A DNA stretch of 64,000 nucleotides from Pseudomonas sp. Q1-7 (GCF_028010285.1 NZ_CP116304.1:5348501-5412500); one strand, 5' to 3'; positions 30,180 to 40,577 are shown, numbered from the stretch's first letter. Notes: a model not told the origin generated them from the letters alone. Made by a program: numbers and translations.

Positions 30180-31708
30180 TGCAGTCCTCCAATGCGCGCG
30201 GCGATGCCATCCAGCACGGCGCGGTCGGCGAGCAGGTCGGCGGCGCGGGCGATGTCCGGTGCCAGCCAGCGGTCCTGGTCGTAGGCCGGAACCCGTTCGC
30301 GCAGGGCTTCCCAGGCCGCGCCAGTGCCCGCGCCAAAGCCCAGCGGCCTGTGGAACTCGAAGGCCTGGGCGGCCAGCAGGTACTCGATGGCAAGGATGCG
30401 ACGGCCGTTCTCCAACGCCTTGCCCAGCTTGAGCGCGGCACTGGTGCCCAGGCTCAGGTGGTCTTCCTGCAGGCCCGAGGTAACGAAGTTATCCACAACG
30501 GATGGCTGCGCCAGTTGGCGGTTCTCGCCAGTCAGGGCGGCGGCGACGTACTGGGCGATCATCATCCCCGAGTTGACGCCCGGCTGGCTCACCAGGAAGG
30601 CCGGCAGGCCGCTGACCAGCGGGTTCACCAGGCGGTCGAGGCGGCGTTCGGCGATACCGCCCAACTCGGCCACGGCAATGGTCAGGAGATCGGCCGCCAT
30701 GGCCACCGACTCGCCATGGGGGTTGGCCTGGGACACGACCTTGTAGCGGTCCGGCGTGCCCAGCAGCAGCGGGTTGTCGTTGGCCGCCGCCAGTTCGGTG
30801 TCCACCTGGCGCGCGGCGTGGGCCAGTTGATCGCGGCAGGCGCCGTGTACCTGCGGAATGGAGCGGATGCTCAGGGCGTCCTGGGTGCGGATGCCCTGGC
30901 TGGCGGCAACCACCTCGCTGCCCTGCAGCAGGGCCAGCAGGTTGGCACCCACTGCCCGTACGCCGGGGTAGGGCTTGAGGGCGATGATGTCCGGGTCGAA
31001 GGCGGCAAGCTGCCCGCGCAGGGCCTCGAAGCTCATGGCGCCGATCACGTCGGCCCAGCGCATCAGCCGCTCGGCATCGTCCAACGCCAGGCAGGTCAGG
31101 CCGGTCATGCAGGGCAGGCCGTTGACCAGGCAGAGCCCGTCCTTGGCGCCCAGGCGCACTGGTTCCAGGCCTTCGGCAGCCAGCGCCTCGGCGGCGGGCA
31201 CCACCCGGCCGCGCCAGCTCACTTCGCCGACACCGAGCAGGGTGATGCCGACATGGGCCATGTGGGTCAGGTAGCCCACCGAGCCCTGGGACGGCACCTG
31301 CGGGGTGATGCCGCGCTCCAGCAGCGCCAGCAACGCCTCCACCACGTGCCGCTGCAGGCCGGAACGGCCGTGGCTGTAATTGATGATGGCGCAGCAGATG
31401 ATGGCGCGGGTCTGCTCATCGGCCAGCATCGGGCCGACGCCGCAGGCGTGGCTGAGCAAGGTATTGCGCGACAGCGCGGCGAACTGCTCGGTGCTCAGCA
31501 CCACCTCGCTGAGGGCGCCGAGGCCGGTGCTGATGCCATAGGCGCGCTCACCCCGCTCGACGATGCGCTCGACGATGCCACGGGCGTTGTCGATGCGCGC
31601 CCAGGCCGCCGGCGTCAGTTCCAGGCGTGCGCCGTGGCGAGCCACCGCCACCACCTCGCGCCAGGTCAGCGGCGTATCGCCCAGCAGGACTTTCTCGGGT
31701 ACGGACAT
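30176..31708 (-). CDS. Histidine ammonia-lyase homologue lacking the MIO-forming Ala-Ser-Gly
   Basis: This 510-aa protein is full length for the HAL/PAL/TAL family and keeps [10 protein letters not shown] (near residue 57), [23 protein letters not shown] and [10 protein letters not shown]. The strand around the cofactor reads [11 protein letters not shown] (residues 142-152), whereas family members read [14 protein letters not shown]. The Ala-Ser-Gly that cyclises to MIO is deleted exactly, with no other gap. Lyase activity by the known mechanism is therefore unlikely. It is coupled to hutI, so another role, or a regulatory one as partner of HutH, is possible. Confidence 0.85.
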   Translation of the reverse strand: MSVPEKVLLGDTPLTWREVVAVARHGARLELTPAAWARIDNARGIVERIVERGERAYGISTGLGALSEVVLSTEQFAALSRNTLLSHACGVGPMLADEQTRAIICCAIINYSHGRSGLQRHVVEALLALLERGITPQVPSQGSVGYLTHMAHVGITLLGVGEVSWRGRVVPAAEALAAEGLEPVRLGAKDGLCLVNGLPCMTGLTCLALDDAERLMRWADVIGAMSFEALRGQLAAFDPDIIALKPYPGVRAVGANLLALLQGSEVVAASQGIRTQDALSIRSIPQVHGACRDQLAHAARQVDTELAAANDNPLLLGTPDRYKVVSQANPHGESVAMAADLLTIAVAELGGIAERRLDRLVNPLVSGLPAFLVSQPGVNSGMMIAQYVAAALTGENRQLAQPSVVDNFVTSGLQEDHLSLGTSAALKLGKALENGRRILAIEYLLAAQAFEFHRPLGFGAGTGAAWEALRERVPAYDQDRWLAPDIARAADLLADRAVLDGIAARIGGLQ

Positions 31709-31719
31709 CCACGTCTTCC

Positions 31720-32535
31720 TTACAGGTTGGCCACGCGGCGTTGGACGAAGCGGTCGACGTAGTCGTCCGCCGGCTGGTGGAGGATTTCCTTCGGCGTGCC
31801 CACCTGGATCAGTTGGCCATCCTTGAGGATGGCGATGCGGTTGCCGATGCGCACCGCTTCATCCAGGTCGTGGGTGATGAAGACGATGGTCTTCTGCAGG
31901 GTCTTCTGCAGTTCCAGCAGTTGCTCCTGCATGTCGGCGCGGATCAGCGGGTCGAGGGCGCTGAAGGCTTCGTCCATGAGGATGATGTCGGTGTCCGCAG
32001 CCAGCGCGCGGGCCAGGCCGACACGCTGGCGCATGCCGCCGGAGAGCTGGTGCGGGTAGGACCTCTCATAGCCCTTCAGGCCGACGGTGGTGATCCAGTG
32101 CTGGGCGCGCTCCAGGCAGCAGGCCTTGGTCTCGCCACGGACCTTGAGGCCGTAGGCGACGTTGTCCAGCACGTTCTTGTGCGGCAGCAGGCCGAAGCTC
32201 TGGAACACCATGCTGATCTTCCGCCGGCGGAATGCCCGCAACTGCTCCATGTCGTAGCCGAGGATGTCCTCGCCATCCACCAGGATCTGCCCGCTGGTGG
32301 GATCGATCAGGCGGTTGAAGTGACGCACCAGGGTGGACTTGCCGGAGCCGGACAGGCCCATGATCACGAAGATCTCGCCGGCGCCGATGGACAGCGACAG
32401 GTCGTTGACCCCGACCACGCAACCGGTGCTGGACAGCACGTCGGCCTTGCTCTTGCCCTGCTGGATCAGCGCCAGCGCCTCGTCGGCGCGCTGGCCGAAG
32501 ATCTTGAATACGTTCTTGACGACGATCTTGCTCAT
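31720..32535 (-). CDS. hutV: ProU-type ABC transporter ATP-binding protein of the hut cluster
   Basis: This 271-aa ATPase energises the importer with the permease and binding protein next to it. Walker [10 protein letters not shown] is near residues 60-68, the signature is [15 protein letters not shown] and Walker [14 protein letters not shown]. The N-terminal part has the extra [11 protein letters not shown] stretch of ProV-type ATPases, without their C-terminal CBS domains. Histidine or a betaine-like compound is the likely cargo, inferred from context. Confidence 0.88.
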   Translation of the reverse strand: MSKIVVKNVFKIFGQRADEALALIQQGKSKADVLSSTGCVVGVNDLSLSIGAGEIFVIMGLSGSGKSTLVRHFNRLIDPTSGQILVDGEDILGYDMEQLRAFRRRKISMVFQSFGLLPHKNVLDNVAYGLKVRGETKACCLERAQHWITTVGLKGYERSYPHQLSGGMRQRVGLARALAADTDIILMDEAFSALDPLIRADMQEQLLELQKTLQKTIVFITHDLDEAVRIGNRIAILKDGQLIQVGTPKEILHQPADDYVDRFVQRRVANL

Positions 32536-32546
32536 AGTCTCGCCAC

Positions 32547-33398
32547 TCAGTTGCTGGCTGCGTGCCGCGAACGGCCGTAAGCCTGGGTGATGCGGTCGAA
32601 GACCACGGCCAGGATGACGATGGCCAGGCCCGCTTCCAGGCCCTTGCCGACGTTCAGTGTCTGGATGCCCACCAGTACGTCCTCGCCCAGGCCGCGGGCG
32701 CCGATCATGGAGGCGATCACCACCATCGACAGAGCCATCATGGTGGTCTGGTTGATGCCCGCCATGATGCTCGGCAGGGCCAGTGGCAGCTGCACGCCGA
32801 ACAGTTGCTGCCAGCGATTGGCGCCGAAGGCGTTCACCGCCTCCATCACTTCCTTGTCCACCTGGCGGATGCCCAGGTCGGTGAGGCGGATCAGCGGCGG
32901 CGCGGCGTAGATCACGGTGGCGAAGATGGCTGGCACCTTGCCCAGGCCGAACAGCATCAGCACCGGGATCAGGTACACGAAGCTGGGCATGGTCTGCATG
33001 ATGTCCAGCAGCGGCATCAGCACCGCGCGCAGGCGGTCGCTGCGGGCGGCGAGGATGCCCAGGGGAATGCCGATCAGCACCGAAATGAAGGTGGCCACCA
33101 GCATCAGCGCCACGGTCTGCATGAGCTTGTCCCAGAGGCCCACGGCGCCCACCAGGAACAGCAGGCCGGTGATCACCAGGGTCGGCACGGCGCGCCGGGT
33201 GGCGTGCCAGGCGATGCCGGCGACCACCGCCAGCACCAGCCACCAGGGCGTGGCACGCAGCACACCTTCGAGATAGACGATGGCCCAGAGCAGCGTGTCG
33301 GAGATGTGGCGGAACACGTCGCCGTAGTTGGTCACCAGGCTGTCGACCCAGCTGTTGACCCAGTCGGCGATGGAGAAGGTGAAGCGTTCAGGGAACAT
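32547..33398 (-). CDS. hutW: ProU-type ABC permease of the hut cluster
   Basis: This 283-aa permease has about six membrane helices and the coupling loop [31 protein letters not shown]. It belongs with the glycine betaine/proline permeases (ProW). It lies 11 nt upstream of hutV and 65 nt downstream of the binding-protein gene, with a hairpin in that gap. Confidence 0.88.
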   Translation of the reverse strand: MFPERFTFSIADWVNSWVDSLVTNYGDVFRHISDTLLWAIVYLEGVLRATPWWLVLAVVAGIAWHATRRAVPTLVITGLLFLVGAVGLWDKLMQTVALMLVATFISVLIGIPLGILAARSDRLRAVLMPLLDIMQTMPSFVYLIPVLMLFGLGKVPAIFATVIYAAPPLIRLTDLGIRQVDKEVMEAVNAFGANRWQQLFGVQLPLALPSIMAGINQTTMMALSMVVIASMIGARGLGEDVLVGIQTLNVGKGLEAGLAIVILAVVFDRITQAYGRSRHAASN

Positions 33399-33421
33399 GG
33401 TTCGCTCCGGTCAGGGTAGAC

Positions 33422-33443
33422 GGCCCCTCGTACCGGAGGGGCC
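33422..33443 (-). terminator. Hairpin between hutX and hutW
   Basis: GGCCCCTC (33422-33429) and GAGGGGCC (33436-33443) form an 8-bp stem around GTACCG. It follows the binding-protein gene as in the other ABC operon of this window, suggesting a tuned ratio of binding protein to membrane parts. Confidence 0.6.
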
Positions 33444-33463
33444 TGGATGAATGACGTCCGCGG

Positions 33464-34432
33464 TCAGAGGGCGGCGTCGATCTTCTTCGCCGCGTCTTCG
33501 CTGACCCAGGCGCGCCACACGTCCGGATGCTCCTTGAGGAAGACCTTGGCCAGGTCCGCCGAGTCCATCTTTTCCTTGGCCATCTTCGCCAGGTTCTGGT
33601 TCAGCAGCTCGATCGGCACATTCACCTTGGTCAGCACCGCCACCAGTTCGGGGGCCTCGTCATGGAAGGTCCTGGACAGGCCGACCTGGATGGTCACGTT
33701 CTTGTCCACGCCGGGCTTTTCCTCCAGCTTGACCAGGTCCGCCTGGCCCATCAGCGGCGTCGGCGACCAGTAATAGAAAAGGATAGGCTCACCGCGGCGA
33801 TAGCTCGACAGCACGGCCGCATCCAGGGCCGGACCGGTGCCGGGGCGGAAATTGGTGAACGTGTCTTCCAGGCCGTAGCGCTTGAGCATCTCGCTGTTGT
33901 CCAGCTCGCAAGTCCAGCCGGCCGGGCAATTGTAGAAGCGGCCCTTGCCCGGCTCTTCCGGGTCGCGGAACAGTTCGGCGTACTGGCCGAGGTCGGCGAT
34001 GGCCTTGAGTTGCGGCGCCTTGGCCTCGATGCCGCGCTTGGCATCGCCCTCGATCACATAGCGCGGCACGTACCAGCCTTCGGTGGCGCCGACGATGGGA
34101 GCGCCCACGCCCACCACCTTGCCGGCGGCGGCGGCCTTGTTCCAGGCGTCGCTGCGGCCGATCCACTCTTCGGCGAAGATCTGGATGTCGTTGTTGCCCA
34201 AGGCCTGTTCCATGGTGATGGAGTTGCCCGGCAGGCTGTCGGTCTCGCAGCCGTAGCCGTTCTTCAGCACGAACTGCAGCAGGTCGGTGAGCAACATGCC
34301 GCTTTCCCAGTTGAGGCCGGCGAACTTCACCGGCTTGCCGGACTCGCACCAGCCCGCCGCCTGGGCGGAAGCCGTCCCGGCCAGCAGACCTGCCGCACAC
34401 ACCAGGCCCAACACTCGCTTCTTGAATTGCAT
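33464..34432 (-). CDS. hutX: ProX-type periplasmic binding protein of the hut cluster
   Basis: This 322-aa solute-binding protein has a Sec signal (MQFKKRVLGLVCAAGLLAGTA...AQA), then GLNWESGMLLTDLLQF and LPGNSITMEQALGNNDIQIFAEEW. It contains the NCPAGWTCELDNSE and LFYYWSPTPLMG segments shared with the paralogue at 39476-40483. The CAGGAGCG ribosome site is clear. A 215-nt gap separates it from hutH, which may contain a separate promoter. Confidence 0.9.
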   Translation of the reverse strand: MQFKKRVLGLVCAAGLLAGTASAQAAGWCESGKPVKFAGLNWESGMLLTDLLQFVLKNGYGCETDSLPGNSITMEQALGNNDIQIFAEEWIGRSDAWNKAAAAGKVVGVGAPIVGATEGWYVPRYVIEGDAKRGIEAKAPQLKAIADLGQYAELFRDPEEPGKGRFYNCPAGWTCELDNSEMLKRYGLEDTFTNFRPGTGPALDAAVLSSYRRGEPILFYYWSPTPLMGQADLVKLEEKPGVDKNVTIQVGLSRTFHDEAPELVAVLTKVNVPIELLNQNLAKMAKEKMDSADLAKVFLKEHPDVWRAWVSEDAAKKIDAAL

Positions 34433-34647
34433 GTTCCGACGCTCCTGAAACTTGGTAAGGGGTTAAGGCAGTTCGTTCATTCGCAGAAGCCGGTGGTATC
34501 GGCTCCCGCTGCCAGAAACTGGCGATGGTTGTGTTCAACGACCGGCCACGACGTGTAGTCGTCCCGGGGGCCTCATGCCGTTGTTCTACGGTCTTCCTGA
34601 CCCGAGGCCGGCGTTGTGCGCCCGCCTCTGTTTTCAGTACTTCGGAT

Positions 34648-36186
34648 TCACAGGCTCGGCAGCATCTTCGCGGGTACCAGCGCGTTCAGGCAGCCGCTGG
34701 CCAGCAGGTCGCTGGCGGTTTCGATGTCGGGCGCGAAGAAGCGGTCTTCCTGGTAGTAGGGCACCCTGGAACGCAGCAGGCCGCGCGCTTCTTCCAGCTT
34801 CGGCGAGCTCTTCAGGCCGGTGCGGAAGTCCAGGCCCTGACAGGCGCCCAGCCATTCGATGGCAAGGATGCCGCGCACGTTGTCGGCCATCGCCCAGAGG
34901 CGCTTGCCGGCGTTCGGCGCCATGGACACGTGATCCTCCTGGTTGGCCGAGGTGGGCAGGCTGTCGACGCTGGCCGGGTGAGCCAGGGCCTTGTTGTCGC
35001 TGGCCAGGGCGGCGGCGGTGACCTGGGCGATCATGAAGCCGGAGTTGACCCCGCCGTTCTCCACCAGGAAGGGCGGCAGCTGCGACATGTGCATGTCCAT
35101 CATCAGCGAGATGCGCCGCTCGGACAGCGAACCGATCTCGGCGATGGCCAGGGCGATGTTGTCGGCGGCCATGGCCACCGGCTCGGCGTGGAAGTTGCCG
35201 CCGGAAATCACGTCGCCTTCTTCGGCGAACACCAGCGGGTTGTCGGAGACGGCGTTGGACTCGATCTCCAGCACCTCGGCGGCCTGGCGCAGCTGGGTCA
35301 GGCAGGCGCCCATGACCTGCGGCTGGCAGCGCAGGGAGTACGGGTCCTGCACCTTGTCGCACTTCTCGTGGGAGCGGGCGATTTCGCTGCTGGCGGTGAG
35401 CAGTTCGCGGTAGGCGGCGGCGGCGTCGATCTGCCCGCGCTGGCCACGGGCAGCGTGGATGCGCGCGTCGAAGGGCGCGCGGGAGCCGAGCATGGCCTCG
35501 ACGCTGAGGCTGCCGCAGACGGTGGCGGCGGCGTACAGGTCCTCGGCCTCGAACAGGCCGCGCAGCGCGTAGGCAGTGGACACCTGGGTGCCGTTGAGCA
35601 GGGCCAGGCCCTCCTTGGCGGCCAGGGTCAGGGGCTCCAGCCCGGCGACCGCTAGGGCCTCGGTGGCCGGCAGCCACTGGCCCTGGTGGCGCGCCTTGCT
35701 CTCGCCGAGCAGAAGCAGGGACATGTGTGCCAGGGGCGCCAGGTCGCCGGAGGCACCCACCGAGCCCTTGAGCGGGATGTGCGGATAGACCTCGGCGTTC
35801 AGCAGCGCCACCAGGGCGTCGATCACCTTGCGACGGATGCCCGAGAAGCCACGGGCCAGGCTGTTCACCTTGAGCAGCATGATCAGCCGCACCATGGCGT
35901 CGTCCAGGGCTTCGCCGACGCCGGCAGCGTGGGACAGCACCAGCGAACGCTGCAGTTTTTCCAGGTCGGCCGGGGCGATGCGGGTCGACGCCAGCAGGCC
36001 GAAACCGGTGTTGATGCCGTAGGCGGTGCGCCCCTCGGCGATGATGCTTTCGACACAGGCGACGCTGGCGTCGATGCCGGCCGCGGCGCTGGCATCGAGA
36101 CTGACCCGCAGCGGCTGCAGGTAGGCCTGGCGCAATTGCGCCAGGCTCAGGTGTCCGGGTTTCAGATTCAGCACGTTCACACTCAC
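34648..36186 (-). CDS. hutH: Histidine ammonia-lyase
   Basis: HutH removes ammonia from histidine to give urocanate. The 512-aa protein has the intact MIO site [14 protein letters not shown], with Ala-Ser-Gly at residues 145-147, plus [10 protein letters not shown] and [15 protein letters not shown]. It is thus the active enzyme of the two homologues here. It overlaps hutU by 4 nt. Confidence 0.97.
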   Translation of the reverse strand: MSVNVLNLKPGHLSLAQLRQAYLQPLRVSLDASAAAGIDASVACVESIIAEGRTAYGINTGFGLLASTRIAPADLEKLQRSLVLSHAAGVGEALDDAMVRLIMLLKVNSLARGFSGIRRKVIDALVALLNAEVYPHIPLKGSVGASGDLAPLAHMSLLLLGESKARHQGQWLPATEALAVAGLEPLTLAAKEGLALLNGTQVSTAYALRGLFEAEDLYAAATVCGSLSVEAMLGSRAPFDARIHAARGQRGQIDAAAAYRELLTASSEIARSHEKCDKVQDPYSLRCQPQVMGACLTQLRQAAEVLEIESNAVSDNPLVFAEEGDVISGGNFHAEPVAMAADNIALAIAEIGSLSERRISLMMDMHMSQLPPFLVENGGVNSGFMIAQVTAAALASDNKALAHPASVDSLPTSANQEDHVSMAPNAGKRLWAMADNVRGILAIEWLGACQGLDFRTGLKSSPKLEEARGLLRSRVPYYQEDRFFAPDIETASDLLASGCLNALVPAKMLPSL

Positions 36187-37853
36187 GCTCCTTTGCCAAT
36201 CATCGGCAGGTTCAGGCCCTGTTCCCTGGCGCAGTCGATGGCGATCTGGTAACCGGCATCGGCATGACGCATGACCCCGGTGCCCGGGTCGTTGGTCAGC
36301 ACGCGGGCGATGCGCGCGGCGGCTTCGTCCGTGCCGTCGCAGACGATCACCATGCCCGAGTGCTGGGAGAAGCCCATACCCACGCCGCCGCCGTGGTGCA
36401 GCGACACCCAGGTGGCGCCGCTGGCGGTGTTCAGCAGGGCGTTCAGCAGCGGCCAGTCGGACACGGCATCGGAGCCGTCGGCCATGGCTTCGGTTTCACG
36501 GTTCGGGCTGGACACCGAGCCGGAGTCCAGGTGGTCGCGGCCGATGACGATGGGCGCCGACAGCTCGCCGGAACGCACCATCTCGTTGAATGCCAGGCCC
36601 AGCTTGGCGCGCAGGCCCAGGCCGACCCAGCAGATGCGCGCTGGCAGGCCCTGGAAGCTGATGCGCTCGCGGGCCATGTCCAGCCAGCGGTGCAGGTGGG
36701 CGTCGTCCGGGATCAGCTCCTTGACCTTAGCGTCGGTCTTGTAGATGTCCTGCGGGTCGCCGGACAGCGCGGCCCAGCGGAACGGGCCGATGCCGCGGCA
36801 GAACAGCGGGCGGATATAAGCCGGGACGAAGCCGGGGAAGTCGAAGGCATTGGCCACGCCCTCTTCCTTGGCCATCTGGCGGATGTTGTTGCCGTAGTCG
36901 AAGGTCGGCACGCCCTGCTTCTGGAAGTCCAGCATGGCCTGCACGTGCACGGCCATGGACTGCTTGGCGGCCTTGACCACGGCGGCCGGGTCGGTCTGGG
37001 CGCGGTCGCGGTACTCGTCCCAGGTCCAGCCGGCCGGCAGGTAGCCGTTCAGCGGGTCGTGGGCGCTGGTCTGGTCGGTAACCATGTCCGGGCGCACGCC
37101 ACGGCGCACCAGCTCCGGCAGGATTTCGGCGGCGTTGCCGTGCAGGGCGATGGAGATCGCCTTGCCTTCGGCGGTGTACTGCTTGATGCGTGCCAGGGCG
37201 TCGTCCAGATCCTTGGCCTGCTCGTCGACATAGCGGGTCTTCAGGCGGAAGTCGATGCGGCTCTGTTGGCATTCGATGTTCAGCGAGCAGGCGCCGGCCA
37301 GGGTCGCGGCCAGGGGCTGGGCGCCGCCCATGCCGCCGAGGCCGGCGGTGAGCACCCAGCGGCCGCTGAGGTTGCCGTTGTAATGCTGGCGGCCGGCCTC
37401 GACGAAGGTTTCATAGGTGCCCTGGACGATGCCCTGGCTGCCGATGTAGATCCAGCTGCCGGCGGTCATCTGGCCGTACATGGCCAGGCCCTTGGCATCC
37501 AGTTCGTTGAAGTGCTCCCAGGTGGCCCAGTGGGGGACCAGGTTGGAGTTGGCGATCAGCACGCGCGGGGCGTTGGCGTGGGTCTTGAACACGCCGACCG
37601 GCTTGCCGGATTGCACCAGCAGGGTCTCGTCCTCGTTCAGTGCCTTGAGGGTCTCGACGATCTTGTCGTAGCACTCCCAGTTGCGCGCGGCGCGGCCGAT
37701 GCCGCCGTACACCACCAGCTCCTTCGGGTTCTCCGCCACTTCCGGGTCGAGGTTATTCATCAGCATGCGCAGCGGCGCTTCGGTCAGCCAGCTCTTGGCG
37801 TTCAGCGTGTTGCCACGCGGGGCGCGGATTTCGGTGTCACGGAATTTGGTCAT
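36183..37853 (-). CDS. hutU: Urocanate hydratase
   Basis: Urocanase adds water to urocanate with NAD+ as electrophile. The 556-aa protein has the NAD-binding [12 protein letters not shown] and the catalytic-region [21 protein letters not shown] and [15 protein letters not shown]. The ATG at 37853 gives the usual [13 protein letters not shown] start; an in-frame upstream start adds 13 unrelated residues. It lies 39 nt after the YjiH-type gene. Confidence 0.97.
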   Translation of the reverse strand: MTKFRDTEIRAPRGNTLNAKSWLTEAPLRMLMNNLDPEVAENPKELVVYGGIGRAARNWECYDKIVETLKALNEDETLLVQSGKPVGVFKTHANAPRVLIANSNLVPHWATWEHFNELDAKGLAMYGQMTAGSWIYIGSQGIVQGTYETFVEAGRQHYNGNLSGRWVLTAGLGGMGGAQPLAATLAGACSLNIECQQSRIDFRLKTRYVDEQAKDLDDALARIKQYTAEGKAISIALHGNAAEILPELVRRGVRPDMVTDQTSAHDPLNGYLPAGWTWDEYRDRAQTDPAAVVKAAKQSMAVHVQAMLDFQKQGVPTFDYGNNIRQMAKEEGVANAFDFPGFVPAYIRPLFCRGIGPFRWAALSGDPQDIYKTDAKVKELIPDDAHLHRWLDMARERISFQGLPARICWVGLGLRAKLGLAFNEMVRSGELSAPIVIGRDHLDSGSVSSPNRETEAMADGSDAVSDWPLLNALLNTASGATWVSLHHGGGVGMGFSQHSGMVIVCDGTDEAAARIARVLTNDPGTGVMRHADAGYQIAIDCAREQGLNLPMIGKGA

Positions 37854-37892
37854 GGCAGGGGCCTCTTCAAAGGGTAGTAGCAGGAGCGGCAA

Positions 37893-39218
37893 TCAGAGCC
37901 AGCCCATGAATTGCGCCAGGTACGCCAGCGGGATGCTGAACACCAGGCTGAGAATCGTGCGCTGCAGCCAGACGACCACGAGGTCGCGCAGGCTCAGGGG
38001 TATCCGCGTGGCCAGCACGCAGGGAATGGAGGCGGACAGGAACAGCACGCTGCTGACCGACACGATGGCGGTGACGAACTTGACCAGCACGTCGGCATCC
38101 TTCAGCAGCATGGCCGGCAGGAACATCTCGGCCAGGCCGGCCGAGATGGCCCGTGCGACCTCCATCGGCTCGTTCAGGTCGAACAGCCAGGTAAGCGGGT
38201 AGAGCAGCACGCCGACAGCGTCGAACAATGGGGTGTACTTGGCCGCCAGCAAACCCAGCAGGCCGACGGCAAGAATGCTTGGCAGGATCGCCGCGGTCAT
38301 GCGCAGGCCATCGACGAAGGTTTCCCGCAACGAGGACAGCAGGGACGGGGCGTTGCTTGCCTGCTCCAGGCCGGCGTGCCAGGCGCTGCGCAAACGGCTG
38401 ACGCCTGGCTGCAACCGTGGCTCGGGGCGTGCATCGGATGGCAGCCGCGACAGCGGATAGATGCGCGCACTGATGGCGGTCACCGCGAAGGTCACGGCCA
38501 TCGCGCCCCAGAAGTACAGGTTCCACTGCTCCATCAGGCCGAGGGTCTTGGCGATGATCACCATGAAGGGTGCGGAAACCGTGGAAAATCCGGTCGCGAT
38601 GATCGCCGCCTCACGCACGCTGTAGTGGCCTTGCTGGTACATGCGGTCAGTGATCAGCAGACCCACGGAATAGCTGCCGACGAAGGAAGCCACCGCATCG
38701 ATCGCCGATTTGCCCGGCGTGCGCCAGATCGGTCGCATCACCGGCTGCATCAGCACGCCGATCAGTTCCAGCAGGCCAAAGCCGATCAGGAACACCAGCG
38801 ACAACGCACCCAGCGGCACGATCAGCGACAGGCTGAGCACCAGCTTCTCGAACAGGAAGGGCAGCATCCCCGGCTGGTAGATCACCTGCGGGCCGACCTT
38901 GAACAGGTAGGCCACACCGATCAGCAGACCGAGCACCTTCAGCACGCTGAACACCAGACGGGTCGCACCCTTGCGCCAGCTGCCGCTGTACCAGGGCTCG
39001 ACCGCCCCATACAGCATGAACAGCAGCGCCATGCCTATCACCAGCGGCCGCGCGTGGACCTGCAGCGCCGTGGCGGCATGGTCCAGCAGGATGGTCGAGC
39101 GGCCGGCAATCTCGAACGGCACGAAGAACAGCACCAGACCGATCAGGCTGTAACCCAGCAAACGGGCCAGGGCATACCCACGGGATGACGCAAGGGGCGG
39201 CGAAAGTTCTTCGGGCAT
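37893..39218 (-). CDS. YjiH-type membrane protein with nucleoside-recognition (Gate) domains
   Basis: The 441-aa protein has about 9-10 hydrophobic segments in two Gate-like halves (GKSAIDAVASFVGSYSVGLL and LPSILAVGLLGLLAAKYTP). It resembles the YjiH family of predicted transporters. It is the first gene downstream of the sigma-54/HutC promoter, ahead of hutU and hutH, so a role in uptake or efflux of histidine-pathway compounds is inferred. The ATG at 39218 has GGAG 9 nt upstream; the longer frame to 39308 would cross the operator. Confidence 0.8.
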   Translation of the reverse strand: MPEELSPPLASSRGYALARLLGYSLIGLVLFFVPFEIAGRSTILLDHAATALQVHARPLVIGMALLFMLYGAVEPWYSGSWRKGATRLVFSVLKVLGLLIGVAYLFKVGPQVIYQPGMLPFLFEKLVLSLSLIVPLGALSLVFLIGFGLLELIGVLMQPVMRPIWRTPGKSAIDAVASFVGSYSVGLLITDRMYQQGHYSVREAAIIATGFSTVSAPFMVIIAKTLGLMEQWNLYFWGAMAVTFAVTAISARIYPLSRLPSDARPEPRLQPGVSRLRSAWHAGLEQASNAPSLLSSLRETFVDGLRMTAAILPSILAVGLLGLLAAKYTPLFDAVGVLLYPLTWLFDLNEPMEVARAISAGLAEMFLPAMLLKDADVLVKFVTAIVSVSSVLFLSASIPCVLATRIPLSLRDLVVVWLQRTILSLVFSIPLAYLAQFMGWL

Positions 39219-39273
39219 CGCTGAAATCTCCGCATGGGGGGGATGATTGCTTGAATGTCTGCACACATCTCTA

Positions 39274-39287
39274 CTTGTACATACAAG
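39274..39287. promoter_or_regulatory. HutC-like operator upstream of the hut operon
   Basis: CTTGTA-CA-TACAAG is a perfect 6-bp inverted repeat with a 2-bp spacer and contains TGTA-N2-TACA, the core recalled for HutC. It lies where transcription from the adjacent sigma-54 promoter would start, a location suited to repression. Confidence 0.7.
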
Positions 39288-39291
39288 CATA

Positions 39292-39307
39292 AGCAAGCAA
39301 AGGGCCA
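39292..39307 (-). promoter_or_regulatory. Predicted sigma-54 promoter of the hut operon
   Basis: On the - strand TGGCCC-TTTGC-TTGCT matches the -24/-12 consensus TGGCAC-N5-TTGCA, with GG and GC exactly 10 nt apart. It reads into the YjiH-type gene, hutU and hutH. Sigma-54 control of hut by CbrAB/NtrBC is known in pseudomonads. Confidence 0.7.
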
Positions 39308-39475
39308 ACTCGGGTTTCGCCGTCGAGAAACCACGAGGAAGCCTTGAATCGCGCGGGAATCAGAGGACCGGCCAGCGCGATGGCGCCAGCCGAAAAGGCC
39401 CAGCCACTTGTTACCGAAGCGGAAAATGCTCGATTTCGAAGCACCCCAGCCCCAAATTGGGGAGTTAGGTAACAG

Positions 39476-40483
39476 TCACTTCAGGGACGCGTCGATGCGC
39501 TGGGCCACTTCGGCCGGCACCCACTGCGACCAGATATCCCGGTGCTGGCGGAAGAAGGTATCGGCCATGGGGCCGGCCTCGGTGCGCTCCTCGGCCATGC
39601 GCGCAAGGATGCCGTTGAACAGCGGCAGGGGGATTTCCATCCTCTCGAAGACCCGCACCAGCGCTGGCGCCTGATCGCGAAGGTCGCGGGAAACGCCGAT
39701 GGCGATCTTCGCCGGCAGCGAGCGGGTGCCGATGGGCTTGGGATTGCCGGGGTCGATCAGGGTTTCCCAGGCCTTCTGATCGAAGGGCGGCTCTTCAAGC
39801 TGCACCAGCTTGTAGCGCCCCATCAGCGGCGTCGGCGACCAGTAGTAGAAGAGAATCGGCTGGCGTCGGCGGATCGCCGAGTTGATCGCCGCATCCAGCG
39901 CCGGGCCAGTGCCGGTGCGGAAATTCACATAGCTGTCGTCCAGGCCATAGGCCTTGAGCTTCTGAGTGTTGACACCCTCGCAGGTCCAGCCGGTGGGGCA
40001 GTTGTAGAAGCGCCCCTTGCCGGGGGATTCCGGGTCCTTGAACAGCGCCTTGAAGCGCGGCAGGTCGCTCACCGAGCGCAGTCCGGCAGCCGGCGCATCC
40101 GCGCCTTCCACCAGGTACTCGGGCACCCACCAGCCTTCGGTAGCGCCCTTCACCGGCTCGCCCACGGCGAACACCTCGCCGGCCGCCTCGGCCTTGCGCC
40201 ACAACTCGCTGCGCCCGGCCCACTGCTCGGCGATCACCTGGATATCGTTCTGCCGCAGGGCGTTCTCCATGGTCAGGGTGTTACCGGGCAGCACATCGGT
40301 GCTGCAGCCATAACCCTTCTCCAGCAGCAGGCGCAGCACCTCGGTGGTGAACATGCCGCTTTCCCAGTTCAACCCGGCCAGCACCACGGGCTTGGGATAG
40401 GGGCAATCGGCGGCATTCGCCTGCTGGACGGCAGGCAGGGCCAGGGACAGGACGATGGCAGCGAGAACGCTGTGGCGGGGCAT
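39476..40483 (-). CDS. Second ProX-type periplasmic binding protein (HutX paralogue)
   Basis: This 335-aa protein has a signal peptide (MPRHSVLAAIVLSLALPAVQQANA) and shares GLNWESGMFTTEVLRLLLEKGYGC, NCPTGWTCEG and LFYYWSPTPLMG with the 33464-34432 protein. There is no permease or ATPase beside it, so it may serve the hutVW transporter with a different ligand. A REP pair separates it from hutD upstream. Confidence 0.85.
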   Translation of the reverse strand: MPRHSVLAAIVLSLALPAVQQANAADCPYPKPVVLAGLNWESGMFTTEVLRLLLEKGYGCSTDVLPGNTLTMENALRQNDIQVIAEQWAGRSELWRKAEAAGEVFAVGEPVKGATEGWWVPEYLVEGADAPAAGLRSVSDLPRFKALFKDPESPGKGRFYNCPTGWTCEGVNTQKLKAYGLDDSYVNFRTGTGPALDAAINSAIRRRQPILFYYWSPTPLMGRYKLVQLEEPPFDQKAWETLIDPGNPKPIGTRSLPAKIAIGVSRDLRDQAPALVRVFERMEIPLPLFNGILARMAEERTEAGPMADTFFRQHRDIWSQWVPAEVAQRIDASLK

Positions 40484-40577
40484 GGGCGGCTCCGGTAGGC
40501 GTAGCGGGCGACAGGGTTAGGTGTAGACCCTGTGGCGCTATCCTGCCCGCTTGTCCGCGAAGCTGGGGAAATGCATC

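Noticed and set aside
30176..31708. Annotation as a second working histidine ammonia-lyase
   Set aside because: The MIO-forming Ala-Ser-Gly is absent, so the enzyme name is not supported by sequence.
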